Assembly (NCBI GenBank): GCA_028822475.1
Contig: JAPKDT010000017.1
Location: 1-15,287 of the forward strand
Source of the DNA: SAR324 cluster bacterium
GTDB taxonomy: Bacteria; SAR324; NAC60-12
Direction: 5' to 3'
DNA: 15,287 bases
Position 1 is the stretch's first letter; each line of letters begins with the position of its first letter. Positions 7,056-14,700 of the stretch are shown piece by piece. A program made the position numbers and the translations under genes. A model generated the notes under the pieces. It was given only the letters and a program-made list of their open reading frames with translations, was not told the DNA's origin and made no database searches.

Positions 7056-8408
7056 TTAATTTAATGCCTGCTTTAAGGCATTTCCAATTGCATCCACTAT
7101 TTGATCAGCTTCGCTTTCCTGAAGTATCAAAGGCGGAGCCATTATTAGTATATTCCCTAAACCAGGTACTGTGTTGCCGTTGCGCATGAGTGAAACTCCC
7201 TGTTTGAGACAATTTTGAAGAATCGCATTGGCTTGAGCCATCTCCAAAGGTGTCTTCTTTTCTTTGTCTGAAACAAGCTCTATGCCGAGCAGAAGGCCCT
7301 TACCACGTATTTCTCCAACATAAGGATGATCCGAAAGTTCATTCAGACGTCCCTTGATGTATGCTTCCATTTTTGCAGCATTATCAGCTAGATTTTCTCG
7401 CTGTACAATTTCTATATTTTTCAAACTGACTGCTGTTGCAACAGGATGTCCTCCGTATGTGTTAACCTGCCGAAAATGCTTGAGCTCGTTTGCTTCTCCA
7501 TAAAAGGCTTCAAAGATCTTTTCTTTGACTACAGTCGCAGCTACAGGCATATATCCACTAGCCATGCCTTTGGCAAATGTGAAAATATCGGCCTTAACTC
7601 CCCAGTGTTCGTGTCCAAACATTTTTCCAGTTCTGCCAAATCCAGAAACGACTTCATCCATAATCAGCAAAACATTGTATTGGTCACATACCTTCCGGAT
7701 TTCAGTTAAATAATTATCAGGAGGTACAAGTACTCCTCCTCCAGAAATCATCGGTTCCATGATAAAAGCCGCCACTGTTTCCTCACCTTCGTGAATGATG
7801 GTATCTTCTAAAAATTTAGCACATTCCAATCCATGTTCCTCAATTGTCAATTTCTCATGACGTCTGTAAGGATAAGGGGGAGGAACGTGCAGGAATCCTG
7901 GAGCCAACGGTTCATAGCCAATCTTACGTTCAGCCTGTCCAGTAGCAGTCATTGTAGCTAAAGTGTTTCCGTGATAAGCACGATGGCGTGATATAATTTT
8001 TGACTTTCGTGGATTTCCTGACTGTAAATGGTATTGACGTACAATTTTAAATGCTGTTTCATTGGCCTCAGAACCACTGCTGGTGAAATAAACGTGACCT
8101 TTTTCCATAGATAACATCTCTAGTATTTTCGCGGAAAGTTCTACGGCGGGATCACTAGTCATTGCAGGAATTACGTAAGCCAGTTTTTCCATTTGAGCCT
8201 TTGCTACTTCAGCCAGCTCTTTTCGACCATGACCGACATTCACACACCATAAACCTGCTGTTGCGTCGAGTATCCGATCACCGTCCTCATTAATCATGAA
8301 ACAACCTTCAGCCCTGACAATATGTTTCGGGCGATTGGTCAACAGTGTCTTATGCTGGGTCATTGGGCGCCACAACGCATCTGGTGCATTCATTTTTTGT
8401 GCTTCCAT
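7056..8408 (-). CDS. tpa: Taurine:pyruvate aminotransferase (class III, PLP)
   Basis: 450 aa class III aminotransferase. It is predicted to convert taurine + pyruvate to sulfoacetaldehyde + alanine in the cytosol. The start ALWRPMTQHK, DATAGLWCVNVGHGR at 48-62 and SSGSEANETA at 110-119 (PLP phosphate binding) are typical. So are HRAYHGNTLATMTATGQ at 142-158, IMDEVVSGFGRTGK at 249-262 (D251 contacts the PLP ring nitrogen) and FAKGMASGYMPVAA at 278-291, where K280 is the Schiff-base lysine. The motifs alone fit the wider omega-aminotransferase group. The specific call rests on the neighbours: xsc 129 nt upstream consumes sulfoacetaldehyde, and ald 91 nt downstream recycles alanine, which points to pyruvate rather than 2-oxoglutarate as acceptor. 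A strong Shine-Dalgarno, AAAGGAG (minus strand, 8414-8420), sits 5 nt before the ATG and fixes the start. A second Met at residue 6 is less likely. A hypotaurine- or beta-alanine-preferring enzyme is the main alternative. Confidence 0.9.
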   Translation of the reverse strand: MEAQKMNAPDALWRPMTQHKTLLTNRPKHIVRAEGCFMINEDGDRILDATAGLWCVNVGHGRKELAEVAKAQMEKLAYVIPAMTSDPAVELSAKILEMLSMEKGHVYFTSSGSEANETAFKIVRQYHLQSGNPRKSKIISRHRAYHGNTLATMTATGQAERKIGYEPLAPGFLHVPPPYPYRRHEKLTIEEHGLECAKFLEDTIIHEGEETVAAFIMEPMISGGGVLVPPDNYLTEIRKVCDQYNVLLIMDEVVSGFGRTGKMFGHEHWGVKADIFTFAKGMASGYMPVAATVVKEKIFEAFYGEANELKHFRQVNTYGGHPVATAVSLKNIEIVQRENLADNAAKMEAYIKGRLNELSDHPYVGEIRGKGLLLGIELVSDKEKKTPLEMAQANAILQNCLKQGVSLMRNGNTVPGLGNILIMAPPLILQESEADQIVDAIGNALKQALN

Positions 8409-8537
8409 TTATTCTCCTTTATAATCAATTAATTATTGACTGGAAAAAAGAGCTATACAGTCTTAAACATGTTGTTTAGGCTGTCATCCCTTCAATATAG
8501 AAAATTGTTTGATACATTTCTGGCAAACAAAAAAGAC
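8409..8537 (-). terminator. Imperfect hairpin with T-run between xsc and tpa
   Basis: On the minus strand, after the xsc stop, ACAG..TAAAC (8457-8468) pairs with GTTTA..CTGT (8474-8484) as 5-bp and 4-bp helices separated by a small internal loop. About 6 nt beyond the stem comes CTCTTTTTT. This resembles a weak intrinsic terminator or attenuator acting on the xsc transcript. AT-rich sequence and the tpa ribosome binding site follow. If active, it would lower tpa-ald expression relative to xsc or mark a transcript boundary. The stem is short and broken, so this is tentative. Confidence 0.3.
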
Positions 8538-10307
8538 TTACTGCGAACACATGTCATCTTTATTAATACCCGCGACAGCCACAGGTGTCGTCATCGCATC
8601 TCTACGGAAAGGATCCCCTAACTCTTGATTCAGGATTACCTCTATAAAAGTAGTTTTCCCCTGCTCCATCTGAGTTTTTACCGCATTTTCCAACTCACTT
8701 GTAAGTAGCTCCATGGTCCGGACCTGAACACCGTTTACACCGCACGCTTTCGCTATATCCGCGTATGAAACTTGAAGATCGAGTTCGGTACCGATAAAAT
8801 TATCATCATACCATAGTGTTGAGTTCCTTTTCTCTGCACCCCACTGGTAATTCCTGAAAATAATCATCGTAATTCCAGGCCATTCGCTACGGCCGATAGC
8901 CGTCATTTCGTTCATTGAAATTCCGAATGCTCCATCACCCGCAAAACCAACTACAGGAGTTTCAGGATTACCGATTTTTGCGCCAATGATTGAAGGGAAA
9001 CCGTAACCGCATGGTCCAAAAAGTCCTGGGGCCAAAAATTTTCTTCCACTTTCAAAAGTCGGATATGCGTTCCCGATCGCACAGTTATTACCGATATCAG
9101 AAGAAATAATCGCATCTTTCGGCAAAGCTTTCATAATTGAGCGCCAGGCCATTCGCGGTGACATGTGATCCGGCTGGCGTTTACGTACACGCTCATTCCA
9201 GGTTGTACCTGGATCGTCCTCTTCGAAATCCATGGAGGCTAGTGTCTTTGCCCAAACAGCTTTTTTGTCAGCAATCTGTTTACTGCGCTCCTCACGATCT
9301 GCGTCACCGGCAGAGTCAGTGAGTCGAGTTAGAATTTGCTCCGCTACCTGTTTTGCATCACCGACGATTCCGACTGAAACAGGCTTAGTCAGTCCAATCC
9401 TGTCTGGATTAATATCTACCTGAATCAGCTTTGCTTCCTTCGGCCAGTAATCCAGATTATAGCCCGGAAGGGTTGAAAATGGATTCAAACGAGTGCCCAG
9501 AGCTAAAACTACATCTGCCTGTTTGATTAACTCCATACCAGCTTTTGAACCATTGTAACCCAATGGTCCTGCAAACAAAGGGTGCGAGCCGGGGAATGCG
9601 TCATTGTGCTGATAGTTACAGCAGACAGGTGCGTCCAAACGTTCAGCAAGTGCTTGTGATGCCGGTATAGCTCCGCCGAGAATAACTCCTGCTCCGTTAA
9701 GTATCACCGGAAATTTTGCTTCAGACATGAGTTTTGCTGCTTCAGATATTGCTTCAGTCCCTCCCGCAGGAAGTTCAAACTCAACTACTTCAGGTAAATC
9801 TATGTCAACTACCTGTGTCCAGATGTCACGTGGAATATTTATTTGAGCCGGTCCGGACATGCGCTTTGCCTTTGTAATTACGCGATTCAGCACTTCCGCA
9901 ATACGCGTTGGATCACGAACTTCCTCCTGATATGCGACCATATCTTTAAAAGCGGCCATTTGCTCAACTTCCTGGAAACCGCCTTGACCTATTGACTTGT
10001 TGGCAGCCTGCGGTGTAATAAGCAGCATTGGTGTATGGTTCCAGTATGCTGTTTTGACACAGGTTACGAAATTTGTGATGCCCGGACCATTCTGTCCGAT
10101 AATCATTGACATTTTGCCGGTTGTACGTGTAAAACCGTCTGCCATGTATCCACCGTTACATTCATGGGCCACGTCCCAAAACGTAATTCCTGCTTTAGGA
10201 AAGTTGTCCGAAATAGGCATAAAAGCAGAACCAATAATGCCGAAAGCGTGTTCGATACCGTGTTTTTGAAGGACCTTGATGAAAGCTTCTTCTGTCGTCA
10301 TTTTCAT
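8538..10307 (-). CDS. xsc: Sulfoacetaldehyde acetyltransferase
   Basis: 589 aa thiamine-diphosphate enzyme of the Xsc family (usual length about 590-600). It converts sulfoacetaldehyde + phosphate to acetyl phosphate + sulfite, the desulfonating step of taurine degradation. The N-terminal domain has FGIIGSAFMPISD at 22-34 and WDVAHECNGGYMADGFTR at 44-61, with E49 in the position of the ThDP-activating glutamate. IIGQNGPGITNFVT is at 69-82. The central domain at about 190-330 includes GTRLNPFSTLPGYN. The C-terminal domain has SSDIGNNCAIGNAYP at 402-416 and FGPCGYGFPSIIGAK at 430-444. The ThDP/Mg motif starts with GDGAFG at 457-462 and reaches FRNYQWGAEKRN at 484-495. These residues separate Xsc from acetolactate synthase. 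It is the first gene of the minus-strand set. AAGGAG (10316-10321) lies 8 nt before the ATG at 10307; a second Met at residue 3 is possible. No pta for acetyl phosphate lies nearby. Confidence 0.96.
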   Translation of the reverse strand: MKMTTEEAFIKVLQKHGIEHAFGIIGSAFMPISDNFPKAGITFWDVAHECNGGYMADGFTRTTGKMSMIIGQNGPGITNFVTCVKTAYWNHTPMLLITPQAANKSIGQGGFQEVEQMAAFKDMVAYQEEVRDPTRIAEVLNRVITKAKRMSGPAQINIPRDIWTQVVDIDLPEVVEFELPAGGTEAISEAAKLMSEAKFPVILNGAGVILGGAIPASQALAERLDAPVCCNYQHNDAFPGSHPLFAGPLGYNGSKAGMELIKQADVVLALGTRLNPFSTLPGYNLDYWPKEAKLIQVDINPDRIGLTKPVSVGIVGDAKQVAEQILTRLTDSAGDADREERSKQIADKKAVWAKTLASMDFEEDDPGTTWNERVRKRQPDHMSPRMAWRSIMKALPKDAIISSDIGNNCAIGNAYPTFESGRKFLAPGLFGPCGYGFPSIIGAKIGNPETPVVGFAGDGAFGISMNEMTAIGRSEWPGITMIIFRNYQWGAEKRNSTLWYDDNFIGTELDLQVSYADIAKACGVNGVQVRTMELLTSELENAVKTQMEQGKTTFIEVILNQELGDPFRRDAMTTPVAVAGINKDDMCSQ

Positions 10308-10444
10308 AAGCTATACTCCTTGTCTGATTTTAATTATGCATGCAGTTTTCAAGTTACCACCATTAAAAGTGCTACTTTCCGCAGGATAAGTCTAGTGTAT
10401 TTTTTACAAAATCATGTTTCACAAAATAATTCCGCACATAGATC

Positions 10445-10471
10445 ATTCTACAGCAAATTCTGCTGTAGAAT
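10445..10471. repeat. Perfect 11-bp inverted repeat upstream of xsc
   Basis: ATTCTACAGCA (10445-10455) and TGCTGTAGAAT (10461-10471) are exact reverse complements around a 5-nt spacer. It lies about 140 nt upstream of the xsc start. It could be an operator for a dimeric regulator or a hairpin in a leader. There is no T-run on either side, so a terminator is unlikely. Confidence 0.5.
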
Positions 10472-10536
10472 TAAAGTCATACAGAAATATAAATAAATCT
10501 TGTATTCATTGCCATTCTGGAAAACATTTTCAATCA

Positions 10537-10555
10537 GTGAGACTCCAAGTCTCAC
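10537..10555. repeat. Perfect 8-bp inverted repeat with 3-nt loop
   Basis: GTGAGACT (10537-10544) and AGTCTCAC (10548-10555) surround CCA. The stem is more GC-rich than its surroundings and the loop is tight, so a stable hairpin is likely in RNA from either strand. No T-tract follows directly. Function unknown. Confidence 0.45.
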
Positions 10556-10661
10556 AAATAAACATTTACCAAAATTTTATAAGTAAAAATCCAATTTAAG
10601 TTAACATTTATTATTTACTGTGAAAAAGTATAAACCACTATTAGAAAAGAGAATAGTTTTT

Positions 10662-10745
10662 TGTTGAGCCAGAAACAGTTTAAAAAATCTTTGAATTAAA
10701 TTTGCCAAATTTAAAGATTTTAGGAAAAACGTAGGCTCGTCAACA
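10662..10745. ncRNA. Candidate structured RNA or nested inverted repeat (84 nt)
   Basis: Nested complementary arms: TGTTGAGCC (10662-10670) pairs with GGCTC (10734-10738) plus AACA (10742-10745), with a 3-nt bulge. Inside, AAAATCTTT (10684-10692) pairs with AAAGATTTT (10713-10721). Innermost, AAATTT (10698-10703) pairs with AAATTT (10707-10712) around GCC, leaving a 5-nt bulge (10693-10697). A competing small hairpin, AGGCT (10733-10737) with AGCCT (10745-10749), would use the same GGCT bases. This resembles a switchable leader or a small RNA, but the inner helices are almost all A-T and strand and transcription are unknown. Confidence 0.25.
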
Positions 10746-10784
10746 GCCTGTATATTAGACAAGAAATCAATATATTTAAATAAA

Positions 10785-10805
10785 GTTCATTTGTCTGAAA
10801 TGAAC
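10785..10805. repeat. Perfect 8-bp inverted repeat with 5-nt loop
   Basis: GTTCATTT (10785-10792) and AAATGAAC (10798-10805) flank GTCTG. The right arm overlaps a second palindrome, AACAATTGTT (10803-10812). On the minus strand the stem is followed by TTTATTT, so a weak leftward terminator is possible, although no minus-strand gene is seen upstream of it. Confidence 0.4.
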
Positions 10806-11105
10806 AATTGTTTATTATAGAATTAAAAATGATCCTACAAAATTCCGAAATACTTATCGTGATTCGTTGATTATTTAAAGCACATCAAGACTAAGTTACA
10901 TCATGTTTTTAAAACTGTAACTTGCGGATAGAGTTTAGTCGTGTACAATTCATTATTAAATCTAGCTTGAACATTATCGTACTGTAACCAAATTAGAGAC
11001 CTCAGTAGAGTAGTCTGAAAGTCTCGGATCTGTAGTACTGATTTGAAATGAGTTCGACAGTTAATCACTATTTTAAACTTTCTTAGCTATTAAACGGAGC
11101 AGGTC

Positions 11106-11582
11106 ATGGTCATCAATCATTTCATCAACGTTTCATTAGAAATTCTGATTTATTTTCTGGTCAGCATCGTTTGTTTGTTCATCGGCAGGAAAGTTCTGGA
11201 TTGGATAACACCCTATGACTTAAGCAAAGAGACTTCTGAGGAGAAGAACCTTGCTACAGGAATAACTGAAGCCGGATTCTTCATCGCCATGTCAATTATT
11301 GTCCACGCTTCAGTATCCGGAGTTGTTAACTATGAAATGTTCAGTTTCATCAACCCAGAGGATCCTGGCCGGTTTTCATTGCTTGGTGCGGAGTTGATTA
11401 CAACAGCATTATATTTGCTGATAGGCTTGATCTGTATGAGTCTTGGCCGCCGCTCACTGGACTGGGTTACACCATTTGACTTGAATAAGGAAATTCAATT
11501 GGAACGTAATGTTGGAGTAGGCGCGATTGAAGCATCCATGTACATCTCGATTGCGATCATAATTCATGGAATTATTCTCTGA
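11106..11582 (+). CDS. DUF350-family inner-membrane protein with internal duplication
   Basis: 158 aa, four predicted membrane helices at about 11-27, 53-73, 97-114 and 139-157. It consists of two similar halves. The first has FIGRKVLDWITPYDLSKE followed by NLATGITEAGFFIAMSIIVH. The second has LGRRSLDWVTPFDLNKE followed by NVGVGAIEASMYISIAIIIH. The paired DW(I/V)TP(Y/F)DL loops (32-39 and 119-126) and the following small-residue helix are the DUF350 (YjfL-like) signature. The family sits in the inner membrane; its biochemical role is not established to my knowledge, so I assign none. A GGAG (11096-11099) 6 nt before the ATG supports the start. The gene precedes the fused exporter by 135 nt on the same strand, so the two may be co-transcribed. 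The long hairpin-rich region lies just upstream. Confidence 0.85.
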   Translation: MVINHFINVSLEILIYFLVSIVCLFIGRKVLDWITPYDLSKETSEEKNLATGITEAGFFIAMSIIVHASVSGVVNYEMFSFINPEDPGRFSLLGAELITTALYLLIGLICMSLGRRSLDWVTPFDLNKEIQLERNVGVGAIEASMYISIAIIIHGIIL

Positions 11583-11717
11583 CAATAACTTAGTATTTAA
11601 TTTGTTTTGATAATCTCTTTTTTTCAGACCTACTGTTGTTTGTAACAACTTGGTTTAAAACTACCTGCCTGAATTCCTTGAAGCAAATCAATTCAATAAT
11701 TATTTCCCTATTAATTC
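11583..11717 (+). other. Spacer between the DUF350 gene and the ABC exporter
   Basis: This AT-rich 135-nt spacer holds a small perfect hairpin, GTTGTT (11635-11640) with AACAAC (11644-11649). Only TTGGTTT follows, so it is a poor terminator. A run of seven T's (about 11618-11624) has no stem before it. There is no ribosome binding site immediately before the ABC gene's ATG. Read-through from the DUF350 gene seems possible. Confidence 0.3.
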
Positions 11718-14700
11718 ATGCAATTTGATACACGACTTTGGTCATTCACCCTGGGTGTTAGAGGACGCATTGCCTTCTCAGTACTGATCGGTCTGATAGC
11801 AACAGCACTGGGAGTGGTTCGTCTTGCTTTGCTCGGTTGGTTGATCGGCCTGATTCTACTCGGTCAGACTGTTGAAGAATTGATTATGCCAATCGTTCTT
11901 GCTGCTTTAGTGATGCTGTTGCGAGGATTTTTTGAGCATTGGCGTACAATGACAGCGCATGAAACATCGGCAATTGTTCAAAAGCAATTGCGCCGTCGTC
12001 TATACGACAAGATAGTTAATCTGGGACCAGGATATTCAGGTCGTCAAAGATCTGGAGAACTCGTATTGACACTAGTGGACGGAGTAGAACAGCTGGAGAC
12101 TTATTTTGGAGAATACCTTCCACAATTGTTGATCTCAGCACTGACCCCCCTGATGATATTTGCTTTTGTAGCCTTTCTTGACTTACCGGTTGCCATTATA
12201 CTTCTGGTAGCCGCACTTGTATCACTTGTAGCTCCATCGGCATGGCACAAATTTGACACTAAAAGATCAATAGAAAGGCAACAAGCCTATGCCGCATTTG
12301 CCTCAGATTTTTTAGACGGAATCCAGGGACTTGCGACACTCAAATCCTTTGGTCAAAGCGGATCCCGTATTGAATTGCTAAAGGAAAGAGCTTTCGAACT
12401 GTTCCGGAGCACCATGTGGGTTCTTGCCACAAATTCCCTATCAAGAGGGATTACAGATATATCCATCGCAGTCGGGGCAGCAGCAGGCTTGGGGTATGGC
12501 TCATACCGTGTGATTGACGGTGAGATGGAACTCACCACATTGCTGATAATTCTGATGATGGGAGTTGAAATTTTCAGGCCTATGCGTGACTTGCGTACAG
12601 TTCTACATCAGGGTATGGTGGGTCTTTCTGCGGCTCAAGGAGTTTACAAAATTCTTGATGCTGAACCGGTTGTTTTGGATGAACATTCGGAAAATGAAAC
12701 AGCCCGACTGGAACCTACTATTCATTTCGAATCAGTTAGCTTCAGTTACCCAGAACACACACAGATTGTGCATGATTGCTTGAATTTCAAAATCAGCAAG
12801 GGTGAACGAGTGGGGATTGTTGGTTCAAGTGGTTGCGGGAAGTCTTCGATTGTCAAGCTTCTGCTACGTTTCCATGACCCTGTGCAGGGATCAATCAGCA
12901 TTGGAGGAAAAGATTTAAGAAACATCTCTTTTGACCAGCTACGAAGTGAGATCTCGGTTGTTAATCAAGACACATTTCTCTTTCATGGGACAATAGAGGA
13001 GAATATCCGCATGGGTCGTCCGGAAGCTAGTAAAATTGAGATTACCCATGCAGCAAAAAATGCGAACATCCATGAGTTTGTAAAAACCCTTCCGGAAGGA
13101 TATCAAACGATAATTGGTGAAAAAGGTATCAAACTTTCTGGTGGTCAACGTCAGCGAGTAGCAATTGCAAGAGCACTTTTGCGGGATACTCCTATTTTGA
13201 TTTTGGATGAGGCACTTTCAGCAGTTGACGCGGAAAACGAATACGTCATCCAGCAGGCACTTGATCGTTTGATGAAAGACCGTACCACCATAGTTTTAGC
13301 CCATCGACTTTCAAGTGTAATAAAATGTGACCGTATACTGGTAATCGATCACGGAAAGATTGTTGAATCTGGTCCTCACGCTACCCTGATGAAGAAAGCT
13401 GGTATGTATTCAGCCCTGATGAATGAGCAGGTTCGCGAAGCAGAATCAAAGGAATTAGTCAGTGGTGAGGTAGAGCCAACGCTTGTTAATGCTGAACCTG
13501 AGGAGCAGATTGAAGAATCGTTGCTGAACTTACCAACAGAGGGCATTATTAAAGCGGAGGGACTCAATTGGAAGCAACTAATTGTTGAGTTGATGCGCCA
13601 CATAATGCCATGGAAAGGAAGGCTAGTGCTTACCTTCTGTTTCGGAGTATTGCGTGTGTTGGCTTTTATCGGTGTAGGGGTCTTCAGCGCGCTGATTGTA
13701 CTTGCTCTGAAAAACGGTACAGATTTTACTTTCCTACTCACAGGACTTATGGTCGTGGCACCGCTTTCAGGGATACTTCACTGGCTTGAATCCTGGGTGG
13801 CCCACGACATGGCCTTCAGGTTACTGGCGGATATGCGGATCAATGTTTTTAGAAAACTCGATCAGTTGGCTCCTGCATATCTCGTTCGACGCCGAACTGG
13901 AGATTTGATGGGAATCGCTACCCAGGATGTTGAACTGGTAGAATACTTCTTTGCACATACAGTTGCTCCGGTTTTTGTTTCAATCCTTATTCCAGTTGCA
14001 GTAGTCACGTTCCTTACAACAGTAAATTTCTGGATGGCTTTGGCACTATTGCCATTTCTCTTTGCTGTATGTCTCAGCCCGTTTTTAATGCGTGCAAAAG
14101 TAGATCAACTAGGTTCAAAATCCAGGGAAGCTTCCGGAGAGCTTTCTGCCCACGCAATTGATACAATCCAGGGCCTTGCAGAAATAGTTGCATTTCAGCA
14201 AGAAGGGCAGCGAGGTAAAGCCTTTGACAGCCTTACAAATAGACATATCGGAATAAGATTGCCGTTCTTCAGAGAGTTGACACTGCAAAGGACTATTCTT
14301 GAAGTTCTAACCGGCTGGGGTGGCCTTGCTGTTGTCTGCACAGGAGCACTCCTCACTACGTATGGTTCTTTCGATGCAGGGATTCTTCCTCTTCTTACTA
14401 TACTTGCTATGTCAGCATTTTTACCGGTATCAGAAATAGCGCAGATAGGTCGGCAATTAGCTGACACACTGGGTGCCACGAGAAGGGTTTACGCTTTAGA
14501 AAACGAACCGGTCATAATTACAGATGGAGATGGTGAAGCCCTCAGCGATTTTTCAGCAGGTTTTTCTTTCCGTAATGTAAGTTTTTCATATACGGGAAGA
14601 TCAATGAGTGTCTTACAAAACCTCAATTTTGATATACCGGTAGGCAAGACGTTGGCGTTAGTTGGTCCATCCGGGGCTGGTAAAACAAGTCTCGCGCAAC

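Larger units (their letters stand above)
10308..11105. other. 798-bp gene-free, hairpin-rich region between divergent units
   Basis: No convincing gene lies here. It must hold the promoters for xsc (leftwards) and for the membrane protein gene (rightwards). Near xsc is a TGCATGCA palindrome (10337-10344), with a CATAAT on the minus strand in the same stretch but no good -35. Towards the right gene, TACAAT (10944-10949) lies 16 bp after TTGCGG (10922-10927), a weak sigma-70 candidate. Several inverted repeats with perfect arms are present: 10445-10471, 10537-10555, 10785-10805 and AAGTTAC/GTAACTT (10893-10899 with 10917-10923), plus a nested structure at 10662-10745. None is followed by a clear T-run on the + strand. 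Open frames here are AT-rich and not protein-like. Confidence 0.5.

Noticed and set aside
10164..10496. 110-codon + strand ORF spanning the start of xsc
   Set aside because: It is antisense to the conserved xsc N-terminus and then runs into noncoding AT-rich DNA.
10414..10599. 61-codon + strand ORF containing CIHCH, resembling a c-type heme-binding motif
   Set aside because: There is no ribosome binding site or signal peptide, it is AT-rich and non-protein-like, and it runs through two intergenic hairpins. The CxxCH is best explained by chance.
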